Source: Moraxellaceae bacterium
GTDB taxonomy: Bacteria; Pseudomonadota; Gammaproteobacteria; Pseudomonadales; Moraxellaceae
Assembly (NCBI GenBank): GCA_024234595.1
Contig: JACKNZ010000006.1
Span: forward strand, 184,275-248,274
Length of the DNA: 64,000 bases
Reading direction: 5' to 3'
A program made the translations under genes and the position numbers. Positions 11,283 through 20,119 of the stretch are shown in pieces. Within the stretch, counting starts at the first letter, position 1; each line of letters begins with the position of its first letter. The notes beneath the pieces were generated by a model. That model was not told where the DNA came from. It did no database searches and saw only the letters and a program-made list of their open reading frames with translations.

Positions 11283-11771
11283 TTATTCTTGGTTAACTTT
11301 TACTCTAATTGACACCACAATAGCGTCACCCGCTTTTAGGCTCGCTACTTTCCAGCGCAATGCGCGGTAATCTTTAGCAGGCACTGGTTTTTTATCGGCA
11401 GTCATCAATGGAACTGGCGCAAAGGTTACGGTATCAATAGTTGCTTCTGCCCCTGCACTAGGAGTGGCTGTTTTTAATTGGTATTGTGTACTAGGTGGGA
11501 TGGGTAATGTCGCAATTAAATCAGAAACAGGTTTGGTACTGACATTTTTGTAGGTGGCGCGATACTCTAACACTTCGCCAGGTTTAGCTTCTTTAACGAC
11601 TGCTAATACCTCTTTTCCTTCACCGTTTACAGTCACTTTAAATTGTTCTAATTGCACTTTAATTGGTTCAGCTTTTGCAGCTGCAGCAGTAGGAGCGGCT
11701 TGCACTTGCAATGCAAACAACGTAGCCACGGTGAATAAGTAAAATTTTTGTAGCAATTTTATATAAGACAC
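11283..11771 (-). CDS. Small exported DUF11-like protein, 162 aa
   Basis: The GTG start at 11771 follows AAAGGGCTAAGATT; the giant gene begins with a very similar leader (AAAAAGGCTAAATT-GTG), which supports both non-ATG starts. The first 25 residues are a signal peptide (cleavage near VQAAP). The mature part (about residues 35-160) is one beta-sandwich unit with the DUF11-type phrase EVLEYRATYKNVS and a closing VSIRVKV strand. It is the promoter-proximal gene of the DUF11 group and may be a periplasmic or surface accessory of the two larger proteins. The function is not known. Confidence 0.8.
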   Translation of the reverse strand: MSYIKLLQKFYLFTVATLFALQVQAAPTAAAAKAEPIKVQLEQFKVTVNGEGKEVLAVVKEAKPGEVLEYRATYKNVSTKPVSDLIATLPIPPSTQYQLKTATPSAGAEATIDTVTFAPVPLMTADKKPVPAKDYRALRWKVASLKAGDAIVVSIRVKVNQE

Positions 11772-11784
11772 AATCTTAGCCCTT

Positions 11785-11801
11785 TACAACCCTAGGTTGT
11801 A
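11785..11801. promoter_or_regulatory. 7-bp-arm palindrome in the leader of the DUF11 group
   Basis: TACAACC-CTA-GGTTGTA is a perfect palindrome 14 nt upstream of the GTG of the 162-residue gene. It could be a repressor site or a leader hairpin near the ribosome binding site. No regulator can be named. Confidence 0.35.
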
Positions 11802-12042
11802 GATTGAGGAAGTAGATACACGCTTAACGACAAGAGGTATAAACCATAACGCATTAAATGCGCGCTTAAAGTCGTCGAGTGTAATCTAGCTTTTTTGTAT
11901 TAAAACGATTGCTTTACAAAAATCAATTAAGCAAACACGTTTTCTACAAAAAACACCATACTGCTTACAAGCATAAACAGATTTTTTTGCACTTCAAGCC
12001 AACATACATAAAAAAAAGATAAATGGTTGTTTTCATCTGATT

Positions 12043-12058
12043 AGTGACCGCTATCACA
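12043..12058. promoter_or_regulatory. CRP/Vfr-like site
   Basis: AGTGACCGCTATCACA matches the CRP/Vfr consensus TGTGA-N6-TCACA at all but one position. It lies in the divergent gap between the DUF11 group and argE. An inverted repeat AACAGTT/AACTGTT lies nearby (12079-12106). Either neighbour could be the target. Confidence 0.5.
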
Positions 12059-12129
12059 TTTTTGCCAGCGTAATAATGAACAGTTGTATTATCAAAATTA
12101 ACTGTTTTATGATTAAAAACAACAGCAGC

Positions 12130-12148
12130 AAGAATGATTATCATTTAT
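12130..12148. promoter_or_regulatory. Candidate Fur box
   Basis: The core AATGATTATCATT matches the centre of the Fur consensus (AATGATAATCATT) except for the central base, while the outer bases match poorly. It lies in the 459-bp gap between divergent transcripts, about 85 bp upstream of the argE ATG. Confidence 0.45.
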
Positions 12149-12230
12149 AAAAATCACACCAAAACTTTGCTTGCAGATGAAATTCATCGTATGCTCAGTA
12201 TTTGCTTTATATACAATTTTTTATTTGAAT

Positions 12231-13382
12231 ATGGATAAACTCTTTTTACAACAATTGCAACAATTAGTGTCTTTGCCTAGCGTATCGTGTACCGACCCTG
12301 CAATTGACCAAGGCAATCAAGCCGTGATTGATTTATTAGCCTCTTGGTTAAGCCAGCTTGGTTTTAGTTGCGAAATCATGCCCATAGCAAAGGGTAAAGC
12401 TAATTTAATTGCCACCTTAGGCAGTGGCTCGGGAGGATTGGTCTTGGCTGGTCACACCGATACCGTACCCTGTGACGCGCAATTATGGGCAAGTGACCCA
12501 TTTAAAGTCAGTGAGCGTAACGGCAATTTATATGGCTTAGGCATTGCCGATATGAAGGGCTTTTTTCCTGCGGTGTTAAATGCTGCCCAAGCCTTTAGCA
12601 AAAGCAAACTACAAGCCCCGTTAATTATTATTGCCACCTGTGATGAAGAGTCGTCTATGGCAGGGGCTAAAGCCTTAGTCGAAGTAGGCAAACCACAAGG
12701 CCGTTTTGCGGTGATTGGTGAACCAACCAGTTTAAAACCCATTCGCTTGCATAAAGGCGTGATGATGGAGAGGGTGAGAATTTTAGGCAATAGTGGTCAT
12801 TCCAGTGACCCTAGTTTGGGTAATAATGCCTTAGATGCTATGACCTTAGTGATGAGCGATTTAATGGCTTTTAGAGCCGAAATGCAGCAAAAATTCCGTA
12901 ATGATGCTTTTACTATCCCCTACCCTACCCTTAACTTAGGCTGTATTCATGGCGGCGACAACCCTAATCGGATATGTGGTCAATGTGAGTTACAGTTTGA
13001 TTTACGGCCATTGCCTAATATGGATGTGGATGAAATTCGTCAACAAATTGGCCAACGCCTAAAACGTATTGCACTCCAAAAACAAATTCAAATTGATTAT
13101 GAACCGATTTTTGAAGGCACGCCGCCAGCCGAAACCCCTGCCAATTCACCCTTTGTTAAAATGGTCGAAAAACTGACCCAAAGTGAGGCTGGTTCGGTCG
13201 CTTTTGGCACCGAAGCCCCTTATTTTAGACAATTAGGCATGGATACTATTATTTTAGGGGCTGGAAGTATCGAAACTGCCCATCAACCCAATGAATATTT
13301 ACCCATAAATAACATTTCACCGTTATTATTGTGGTTAAAACAACTGATTCACCATTATTGCGTACTTGGCCACGCGGCTTAA
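12231..13382 (+). CDS. argE: Acetylornithine deacetylase
   Basis: ArgE hydrolyses N-acetylornithine to ornithine and acetate in the cytoplasmic arginine pathway. It is an M20-family metallopeptidase. Metal and catalytic motifs are visible: GHTDTVP near residue 77, ADMKGF near 110, and DEESSMAGA near 140. I chose the ATG at 12231, which gives 383 residues, the length of E. coli ArgE; in-frame TTG and ATG codons upstream (12171, 12177) would add a hydrophobic stretch unlike the family. No clear ribosome binding site precedes any of these starts. The next gene is argA, so two arginine-pathway genes adjoin, although a repeat hairpin lies between them. Confidence 0.92.
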   Translation: MDKLFLQQLQQLVSLPSVSCTDPAIDQGNQAVIDLLASWLSQLGFSCEIMPIAKGKANLIATLGSGSGGLVLAGHTDTVPCDAQLWASDPFKVSERNGNLYGLGIADMKGFFPAVLNAAQAFSKSKLQAPLIIIATCDEESSMAGAKALVEVGKPQGRFAVIGEPTSLKPIRLHKGVMMERVRILGNSGHSSDPSLGNNALDAMTLVMSDLMAFRAEMQQKFRNDAFTIPYPTLNLGCIHGGDNPNRICGQCELQFDLRPLPNMDVDEIRQQIGQRLKRIALQKQIQIDYEPIFEGTPPAETPANSPFVKMVEKLTQSEAGSVAFGTEAPYFRQLGMDTIILGAGSIETAHQPNEYLPINNISPLLLWLKQLIHHYCVLGHAA

Positions 13383-13403
13383 TGTATGTTGAAGTTTGCC
13401 GTT

Positions 13404-13440
13404 TACCCTCACCCCAACCCTCTCCCACAGGGAGAGGGGG
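13404..13440. repeat. Dispersed CCCTCACCC/CCCTCTCCC hairpin
   Basis: CCCTCTCCC and GGGAGAGGG form a hairpin of 9-bp arms between argE and argA. The same G/C-rich motif recurs at 24826-24862, 28385-28406 (half), 53999-54060 and inside most copies of the MITE described below; a related CCTCC version is at 34128-34160. It is a typical intergenic palindromic repeat. Confidence 0.8.
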
Positions 13441-13478
13441 TTGTCTCTCGCTGAGGAATGTCGTTTTAGGATGTTAAT

Positions 13479-14825
13479 ATGACCGATGATTTTTTATCAC
13501 CCGATACCATGACCGAACAATATGTGCATTGGTTTAGAAACTCTGCCCCTTATATCAATGCTCATAGGGGCAAGACCTTTGTGTTAATGTTTGGCGGTGA
13601 AGCGGTTAATCACGAAAACTTTCGCAATATTATTCATGATATTGCTTTGCTGCATTCTTTGGGTATTCGTTTAGTGTTGGTGCATGGCGCACGCCCCCAA
13701 ATTGATGAAAACCTGATTGAATATGGTTTAAGCACGCCTTTCCATCAAGGTTTACGTGTAACAACACGCGAGTCTTTACGTTGTGTGTTAGATGCGGTGG
13801 GTTCGATTCGTTTAGAAATCGAAGCCTTATTAAGCATGGGTCTGGCAAATTCGCCAATGTTTGGTGCACGCATTGATGCGGTGTCGGGTAATTTTGTGAT
13901 TGCCAAACCTTATGGCGTACGAGATGGTGTCGATTATCAACTCACTGGCGAAGTACGTTCGATTGATACCGAAGCGATTAACAAAAACCTTATCAATCAT
14001 CATATTGTGATTTTAGGCCCCACAGGTTATTCGACCACAGGAGAAGTGTTTAATTTATTGGCCGAAGAAGTGGCGGTTCATGCCGCGATTTCCCTCAAAG
14101 CCGACAAATTGATTTTATTAGGCGATAAAGAAGGTATTGCCAACGATGACGACCGTTTGTTGCGCGAGATGATTCCCAACGAAGTTGACCAATACTTACG
14201 CGGCAAAGTGTTGGATAGCGAAATTTTACGCCATATGGACGCATCACGCGAGGCGTGTCGGGGCGGTGTGCGGCGCGTACATATTATTTCGCACGCGCGC
14301 GATGGGGCATTGCTGCAAGAATTGTTTACCCGTGATGGTTCTGGCACCTTAATTACCCAAGACCCTTATGAAGAAATTCGTACTGCCGAAATTGATGATG
14401 TGGTGGGTTTAATTGAACTATTGCGCCCCTTAGAAGAGGAAGGCATTTTAGTCCGCCGTTCGCGTGAGCGTTTAGAAACCGAAATTAGTCGTTTTGCAGT
14501 GATAGAACGTGACGGCATGATTGTCGGTTGTGCCGCTTTGTATCCTCTGCCTGCCGATGAAAATGGCGTATTAAGTGGTGAGATTGCTTGCGTAGCCGTA
14601 CACCCTAGCTACCGCAAAGGCGACAGAGGCTCGGAATTATTAGATTATTTAGAAGCTCGGGCGCGTAACAAAGGCATTAAAAAACTGTTTGTACTGACCA
14701 CACGCACCGCCCATTGGTTTTTGGAGCAAGGATTTGCCCCTGCCTCGGTGGACGATTTACCTAAAGAACGTAAAGCCTTATATAACTTTCAACGTAACTC
14801 GCAAGTGTTTAGTAAAAAGTTATAA
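13479..14825 (+). CDS. argA: N-acetylglutamate synthase (amino-acid N-acetyltransferase)
   Basis: ArgA transfers acetyl from acetyl-CoA to glutamate, the first committed step of arginine synthesis. Its 448 residues (E. coli 443) show an amino-acid-kinase-like domain (about residues 30-290, with VLVHGARPQI near 68 and KADKLILLGDKEG) and a C-terminal GNAT domain (about 305-445, with CVAVHPSYRKGDRGSELL for acetyl-CoA binding). In classical ArgA the kinase-like domain binds arginine for feedback inhibition. It follows argE by 96 nt. Confidence 0.95.
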   Translation: MTDDFLSPDTMTEQYVHWFRNSAPYINAHRGKTFVLMFGGEAVNHENFRNIIHDIALLHSLGIRLVLVHGARPQIDENLIEYGLSTPFHQGLRVTTRESLRCVLDAVGSIRLEIEALLSMGLANSPMFGARIDAVSGNFVIAKPYGVRDGVDYQLTGEVRSIDTEAINKNLINHHIVILGPTGYSTTGEVFNLLAEEVAVHAAISLKADKLILLGDKEGIANDDDRLLREMIPNEVDQYLRGKVLDSEILRHMDASREACRGGVRRVHIISHARDGALLQELFTRDGSGTLITQDPYEEIRTAEIDDVVGLIELLRPLEEEGILVRRSRERLETEISRFAVIERDGMIVGCAALYPLPADENGVLSGEIACVAVHPSYRKGDRGSELLDYLEARARNKGIKKLFVLTTRTAHWFLEQGFAPASVDDLPKERKALYNFQRNSQVFSKKL

Positions 14826-14828
14826 TGA

Positions 14829-14930
14829 GCTATCCCTTCGACTTTGCTCAGGTAGCACACTGACTCAACTTAGCCTGAAAAACTTTATTAGTTGAGCGTG
14901 GTCATGGTGGTTGAGCGAAGTCGAAACCTA
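14829..14930. repeat. Dispersed repeat built on the motif GAGCGAAGTCGAA
   Basis: The gap between argA and ilvD contains TTCGACTTTGCTCA at one side and TGAGCGAAGTCGAA at the other, so the unit folds back on itself. Related motifs occur at 29711-29735, 45471-45532, 52489-52505 (inside a MITE copy) and 63655-63715. Confidence 0.6.
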
Positions 14931-14988
14931 TTTTTTTAGATATTTCTAAAGAACCGCAAATTAAAATTGATTAAACAAGAGATTTAGT

Positions 14989-16665
14989 ATGTGTGACACC
15001 CCAAATATGCGCAAACACTCCTCCGAAGTCGTTGACGGCATCGAAGCCGCGCCAGCCCGTGCCATGTTACGCGCTGTAGGCTTCACTGATGATGACTTTA
15101 ACAAACCACAAATTGGCATTGCATCAACGTGGGCAATGGTCACACCCTGCAATATGCACATCAATAAATTAGCCGACGAAGCCGAAAAAGGTGCAAATGC
15201 AGCAGGTGGTAAAGCCGTTGTTTTTAATACTATTACCATTTCTGACGGTATTGCTAACGGCACTGTGGGCATGAAGTATTCTTTGGTGTCACGTGAAATT
15301 ATTGCTGACTCGATTGAGGCTGTTGCAGGCTGTGAAGGCTTTGACGGTATTGTGGCGATTGGTGGCTGCGACAAAAATATGCCAGCCTGTATTATGGGCA
15401 TGGCGCGTCTCAATCGTCCGTCTATTTTTGTGTATGGTGGCACGATTAAACCGGGGGCAGGTCATACCGATATTATTTCGGTGTTTGAAGCGGTTGGCCA
15501 ACATGCCAAAGGTGAGTTAAACGCTATTCAAGTGAAACAAATTGAAGAAGTAGCGATTCCTGGTCCGGGTTCTTGTGGTGGTATGTACACCGCCAATACG
15601 ATGGCCTCCGCCATTGAAGCCTTGGGTATGAGTTTGCCTAACTCAAGCGCGCAAAATGCAGTGAGTGATGAAAAACTCTCCGATTGTTATCGTGCAGGCC
15701 AGCAAGTGCTTGAGTTGCTTAAACAAGACATCAAGCCTAGCGACATTATGACCAAAAAAGCCTTTGAAAACTCGATTCGGGTGGTGATTGCTTTAGGTGG
15801 CTCAACCAATGCCGTATTGCACTTTTTGGCAATGGCGCACACTGTTGGTGTTGATTTGACTTTAGATGATTTTGTGCGTTTGGGCGAAACCACGCCTGTG
15901 TTGGCCGATGTTCGTCCGTCTGGCAAATATATGATGAGTGAATTGGTGGCGATTGGTGGTATTCAGCCCTTAATGAAGCGTATGCTCGATAAAGGCTTAT
16001 TACACGGCGATTGTTTAACGGTGACAGGTAAAACCCTAGCCGAAAACTTAGCCGATGTTGCTGATTATCCCGCAGGGCAAGATATTATTCGTCCTTTTGA
16101 TAATCCGGTTAAACCCGATTCTCACTTAATTGTATTAAAAGGCAATTTAGCTCCCGAAGGCTCAATGGCTAAAATCACAGGCAAAGAAGGCTTGTTTTTT
16201 GAAGGCAATGCCCGTGTTTATGCCAGCGAAGAAGATGCCTTACAAGGTATTTTAAACGGCGAAGTGGTGGCCAAAGACGTTATCGTCATTCGTTACGAAG
16301 GGCCTAAAGGCGGGCCTGGTATGCGCGAAATGTTATCGCCAACCTCGGCAGTCATGGGCAAAGGTTTAGGCAAAGAAGTGGCGTTGATTACCGATGGCCG
16401 TTTTTCTGGTGGTAGTCATGGTTTTGTGGTGGGACATATTACTCCCGAAGCGGCTGAAGGTGGCCCAATTGCCCTGATTGAAAATGGCGATGTCATTACC
16501 ATTGATGCCGTCACGCGCCAAATTAGTGTGAATGTCAGCGATGCAGAAATGGCGAAGCGTAAAGCAAAATGGGTTGCCCCTGCCCCTAAATATACTCGTG
16601 GTGTATTGGCTAAATATGCCAAAACCGTATCGAGTGCCTCCGAAGGCGCAGTGACGGATAAATAA
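14989..16665 (+). CDS. ilvD: Dihydroxy-acid dehydratase
   Basis: IlvD dehydrates 2,3-dihydroxy acids to the 2-keto acid precursors of valine, isoleucine and leucine/pantothenate. The 558-residue length fits the shorter class of the IlvD/Edd family (E. coli IlvD has 616). Candidate Fe-S ligands are Cys54, Cys127 in GGCDKNMPAC and Cys196 in GSCGGMYTANTM. Further conserved blocks are TSAVMGKGLG and ITDGRFSGGSHG near the C-terminus. The ATG at 14989 has a weak AAGAGA upstream. A strong terminator follows, so it is probably transcribed alone. Confidence 0.96.
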   Translation: MCDTPNMRKHSSEVVDGIEAAPARAMLRAVGFTDDDFNKPQIGIASTWAMVTPCNMHINKLADEAEKGANAAGGKAVVFNTITISDGIANGTVGMKYSLVSREIIADSIEAVAGCEGFDGIVAIGGCDKNMPACIMGMARLNRPSIFVYGGTIKPGAGHTDIISVFEAVGQHAKGELNAIQVKQIEEVAIPGPGSCGGMYTANTMASAIEALGMSLPNSSAQNAVSDEKLSDCYRAGQQVLELLKQDIKPSDIMTKKAFENSIRVVIALGGSTNAVLHFLAMAHTVGVDLTLDDFVRLGETTPVLADVRPSGKYMMSELVAIGGIQPLMKRMLDKGLLHGDCLTVTGKTLAENLADVADYPAGQDIIRPFDNPVKPDSHLIVLKGNLAPEGSMAKITGKEGLFFEGNARVYASEEDALQGILNGEVVAKDVIVIRYEGPKGGPGMREMLSPTSAVMGKGLGKEVALITDGRFSGGSHGFVVGHITPEAAEGGPIALIENGDVITIDAVTRQISVNVSDAEMAKRKAKWVAPAPKYTRGVLAKYAKTVSSASEGAVTDK

Positions 16666-16710
16666 GCCTAGATATTCTCTTTTCCGCTGAGAGATGTCTA
16701 GGGTGAGGGT

Positions 16711-16737
16711 AAGGCAGAGGTGAACTCTGCCTTTTTT
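16711..16737 (+). terminator. Rho-independent terminator of ilvD
   Basis: A perfect 9-bp stem (AAGGCAGAG / CTCTGCCTT) with loop GTGAA is followed by a run of T. It lies 45 nt after the ilvD stop. Confidence 0.9.
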
Positions 16738-16750
16738 ATTGGAGAAAAAA

Positions 16751-17101
16751 ATGACTTGGATAATCACAAAATACGCCATCACTGCCGCAATGGTAGTGCT
16801 AATTTCAGAAATGGCCAAACGTAGCGATAAACTTGGTAGTTTAATCGCTGCCTTACCCTTAGTGACTGTGCTCACCTTGATTTGGCTGTATGTTGAGCAA
16901 CAGCCCAGCAGCAAAATTGCTAATCATGCGTGGTACACTTTTTGGTATGTGTTACCTACACTGCCCATGTTTTTGATTTTTCCTTATTTGATGGTACGGG
17001 TCGGATTTTGGCCAAGCCTCGTGATTTCTTGTGTTATTACGGTGCTTTGTTTTGTCAGCCTTGCTTTTGTGATGAAACAATTTGATATAGAACTATTTTA
17101 A
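16751..17101 (+). CDS. DUF3147-family small membrane protein
   Basis: The ATG at 16751 is preceded by GGAG at 7 nt; an in-frame TTG four codons earlier overlaps that ribosome binding site and is rejected. The 116-residue protein has about four hydrophobic helices (near residues 5-20, 30-47, 65-85, 88-108) and the family-like segment SEMAKRSDKLGSLIAALP. DUF3147 proteins have no established biochemical role. Cytoplasmic-membrane location is inferred. Confidence 0.75.
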   Translation: MTWIITKYAITAAMVVLISEMAKRSDKLGSLIAALPLVTVLTLIWLYVEQQPSSKIANHAWYTFWYVLPTLPMFLIFPYLMVRVGFWPSLVISCVITVLCFVSLAFVMKQFDIELF

Positions 17102-17181
17102 ACTGAAAGCAAATTGACCTATTGCCATCTGCGCAAAGTTAGGACATTCTTTAAAAAATTAGAACGTATCGTTAGTTAGCC

Positions 17182-17823
17182 ATGAAAAACCTTGATATTG
17201 CCCATATTCGGCAAGACTATTCTAAAAAAGAGTTGTCGGTCACTGACTGTCTGCCTGATCCCATTGAACAATTTAATATTTGGCTTGAGGAAGCTATTGC
17301 CTCTAAGGTTAATGAACCGACAGCCATGAATTTAGCCACTGTCAGCTCCGAAGGTAAGCCCTCTGCACGAATGGTGTTGTTAAAAGGGGTCGAAAATCAG
17401 CAATTTGTGTTTTATAGCAATTACCAAAGTCGCAAAGGCGAGCAAATTGCCGCCAATAGTTATGTGGCTTTAACTTTTTTTTGGCCAGAACTCGAACGTC
17501 AAGTGCGTATAGAAGGTAAAATCAGTAAAATTCAACCAGAAGTTTCTGATGCTTACTTTCAGTCTCGGCCTTATAGCTCAAGAGTTGGTGCGTGGGCTTC
17601 GGAGCAAAGTCGTCCTTTAGATGCCAAATCTACGCTTGTTAAACGTGCGGCTTTTTTTGCAGCCAAATATATTACCAGTGTGCCTCGCCCACCGCATTGG
17701 GGGGGCTATGGCATTACGCCTGAGCGTATGGAGTTTTGGCAGGGACGGCCAAGTCGTTTACATGACCGTGTGGTATATAGCTTGGGTGAGCATGGCTGGG
17801 AAAAAACCTGTTTGTTTCCCTAA
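17182..17823 (+). CDS. pdxH: Pyridoxine/pyridoxamine 5'-phosphate oxidase
   Basis: PdxH uses FMN and oxygen to convert pyridoxine or pyridoxamine phosphate to pyridoxal 5'-phosphate. The 213 residues (E. coli 218) contain the expected order: N-terminal IRQDYSKKEL, EPTAMNLATVSSEGKPSARM (FMN/substrate region), FYSNYQSRKGEQI near residue 76, RIEGKI, PHWGGYGITPERMEFWQG and the closing RLHDR. It stands alone between a membrane-protein gene and a convergent Uma2 gene. Confidence is high. Confidence 0.96.
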   Translation: MKNLDIAHIRQDYSKKELSVTDCLPDPIEQFNIWLEEAIASKVNEPTAMNLATVSSEGKPSARMVLLKGVENQQFVFYSNYQSRKGEQIAANSYVALTFFWPELERQVRIEGKISKIQPEVSDAYFQSRPYSSRVGAWASEQSRPLDAKSTLVKRAAFFAAKYITSVPRPPHWGGYGITPERMEFWQGRPSRLHDRVVYSLGEHGWEKTCLFP

Positions 17824-17868
17824 TGAGGATGTAGCCTAAGCTTTATTGTTTTTTAACGTGGGTTTGTA

Positions 17869-18507
17869 TCAACCCACGCCACCAGCTTCGGTATCGTTTG
17901 TTTGACTCAATTTTTGCTCATTCCACTCAGTCACTTCTTCGTTTACTACGCGCTCATAAATTTCTGCCACTGTTAGCGTCAGACTAATAGAATCAAAAGT
18001 CACCGCATCACCCAAAAAAAACTCCTCCGCCAACCAATTAGTTTTGCGTCGCCGCACAATCACTTCGGCCACATCTTGCTCAACAAGTACATACTCTTGC
18101 AGGGTGGTGATTTGTTGATACAAATGACGTTTGGTCACCTTATCTCGGTAGTGAGTCGATTTAGATAATACTTCAACCACCAAAACAGGTGTAGTCAGTG
18201 CGTTGTCATTGGCCTTTTGAGTTGAACAATCCACTACCACGTCAGGATACACATAGTCACTACGCTGAAACACTTGTGGTATTTTTACTTTGGTACTTTC
18301 GGCAAATACTTCGCATGGATTATTTTCAAGATGATTGCCTATTTTTCGTGCGATATTTTGAGTAATACGACCATGATTAAAGCTACCCCCAACCATGGCA
18401 TAGACTTCACCATCAATATATTCATGGCGCATATCTGTTTGTTTTTCTAAAGCAAAGTATCCTTCTTCGTTGATTTGCTCATCTGCTTTACGCACGGCTG
18501 AAGCCAT
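17869..18507 (-). CDS. Uma2/DUF820 family (PD-(D/E)XK nuclease-like) protein, copy 1
   Basis: Uma2 proteins have a restriction-endonuclease-like fold and are mostly of unknown role. The 212-residue protein shows the family landmarks RHEYIDGEVYAMVGGS (residues about 27-42), YVYPDVVVDCS with the acidic pair, and the VLVVEVLSKSTHYRDKVTKR block carrying the E-x-K-like core. The start at 18507 follows GAGGTG in TTTTGAGGTGCATC; the same leader precedes the second Uma2 gene at 28329. A short TTG-initiated extension is rejected because it contains the ribosome binding site. It converges with pdxH. Confidence 0.82.
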   Translation of the reverse strand: MASAVRKADEQINEEGYFALEKQTDMRHEYIDGEVYAMVGGSFNHGRITQNIARKIGNHLENNPCEVFAESTKVKIPQVFQRSDYVYPDVVVDCSTQKANDNALTTPVLVVEVLSKSTHYRDKVTKRHLYQQITTLQEYVLVEQDVAEVIVRRRKTNWLAEEFFLGDAVTFDSISLTLTVAEIYERVVNEEVTEWNEQKLSQTNDTEAGGVG

Positions 18508-18597
18508 GATGCACCTCAAAATTTTAGGGGGTTATGGGACAGGTTAATCATCAATATCTCACTTAGCAAGTCTAAACTTATTTATTAAAAGCTATAA

Positions 18598-20088
18598 TTA
18601 TTGTCTATCCAACAATCTATAACCAATGGCCTCAGTAATATGTGGCACTAACACTTGCTCACTTTGTGCCAAATCAGCAATGGTACGTGCCACACGCAAA
18701 ATGCGATGATATGCCCGTGCTGATAATCTAAGCCTTTGCATTGCTTGGTCTAATAACCGCCCTTCTTTTTCGCCTAATAGGCAATATTCATCCAATAATC
18801 GTGGCGTTAAGTTTTTATTGGTACATTGTTGACGTTGTTGTTGTCGCTGACGTGCCAGCAACACCCGCTCTTTAACCTGTGCCGAACTTTCACTGACTTG
18901 ATTATCACGCAACACACTTGCCGCGAGTGCAGGCACTTCGATATGCAAATCTATTCTATCCAACAAAGGCCCCGACAATTTACCCCTATAACGTGCAATT
19001 TGTTCGGGCGTACAACGACAACGTGGTGAGCCATCACCCAAAAATCCACATGGACAAGGATTCATTGCCGCCACTAATTGAAAAGCCGCAGGAAAAGTCA
19101 TTTGTTTGGCAGCCCGAGAAATCACCACTTGGCCAGACTCCAAAGGTTCGCGCAATACCTCTAACACCTTTCGGTCAAACTCGGGTAACTCATCTAAAAA
19201 TAACACCCCATGATGCGCCAAGCTAATTTCACCTGGTTTGGGATTAGAGCCGCCCCCCACCAAGGCAGGTGCAGATGCGGTATGATGAGGCGCACGAAAC
19301 GGTGGTAAGCCAAAATGTGGATAATTTTGTGCTGCAACGGAATGAATAGTCGCTACTTCAATACTTTGATTATCATCTAAAGGCGGCAAAATACCTGACA
19401 ATCGCGAAGCTAATAAGGTCTTGCCCGTACCTGGTGGTCCCATCATTAACAAAGAATGGCCACCAGCCGCTGCTATTTCTAGGGCACGACGCGCCCGATG
19501 TTGGCCTTTAACATCGCTTAAATCAGGTGAATTGACGATGTGATGCTGCTGTTTATTTTGTGTCGCTTGTATGGCCAAATCACCCAGCAAACACCCACAT
19601 AATTCTTTTAAATGACGAATGCCATAAATTTGTGCTTGTTGAGGATAGGCCGCCTCTTGAGCATTCGCAAAAGGCACGTATAAAGCATGCCCCTCTTTAG
19701 TCGCCGCCAAACTTGCGGACAATACGCCCACAATAGGCCGTAATTCGCCCGTTAACGCTAACTCACCCACAAACTCTTTGTTTTGCAAACTAACAGTCGC
19801 TATTTGACCACTGGCGGCCAAAATCCCCAATGCTATTGGCAAATCAAAACGACCACCTTCTTTGGGCAAGTCGGCAGGAGCTAAATTGATGGTCACTCGG
19901 CGTTGAGGAAACTCGAAACCTGCATTGATAAGAGCTGAACGCACACGGTCTTTGCTTTCGCGCACCGCGGCTTCGGGCAAGCCAACGATGGTTAAGGCAG
20001 GTAAACCATTACTGATATGAACTTCGACAGTGACTAAAGGCGCGTGCAAGCCTAATGCGGCACGACTATAGACCAGTGCTAATGACAT
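18598..20088 (-). CDS. comM: YifB/ComM family AAA+ Mg-chelatase-like ATPase
   Basis: ComM is a helicase that promotes branch migration during integration of transforming DNA; YifB is the broader family name. The 496 residues show an N-terminal Lon-S5-like domain (GGRFDLPIALGILAA near 78), Walker A GPPGTGKTLL near 216, Walker B LFLDELPEF, a zinc-binding-like cluster NPCPCGF...RCRCTP, sensor-type arginines, and a C-terminal Mg_chelatase_C domain (ARAYHRILRVARTIADL). It lies 31 nt downstream of ubiK on the same strand, so they may be co-transcribed. Confidence 0.92.
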   Translation of the reverse strand: MSLALVYSRAALGLHAPLVTVEVHISNGLPALTIVGLPEAAVRESKDRVRSALINAGFEFPQRRVTINLAPADLPKEGGRFDLPIALGILAASGQIATVSLQNKEFVGELALTGELRPIVGVLSASLAATKEGHALYVPFANAQEAAYPQQAQIYGIRHLKELCGCLLGDLAIQATQNKQQHHIVNSPDLSDVKGQHRARRALEIAAAGGHSLLMMGPPGTGKTLLASRLSGILPPLDDNQSIEVATIHSVAAQNYPHFGLPPFRAPHHTASAPALVGGGSNPKPGEISLAHHGVLFLDELPEFDRKVLEVLREPLESGQVVISRAAKQMTFPAAFQLVAAMNPCPCGFLGDGSPRCRCTPEQIARYRGKLSGPLLDRIDLHIEVPALAASVLRDNQVSESSAQVKERVLLARQRQQQRQQCTNKNLTPRLLDEYCLLGEKEGRLLDQAMQRLRLSARAYHRILRVARTIADLAQSEQVLVPHITEAIGYRLLDRQ

Positions 20089-20119
20089 GATAACGTCCTT
20101 GTTGTTGAATAAAATAAAA

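Noticed and set aside
17855..17885. GTGGGTT/AACCCAC hairpin as a terminator between pdxH and the Uma2 gene
   Set aside because: No T run follows on either strand, so only a hairpin is supported.
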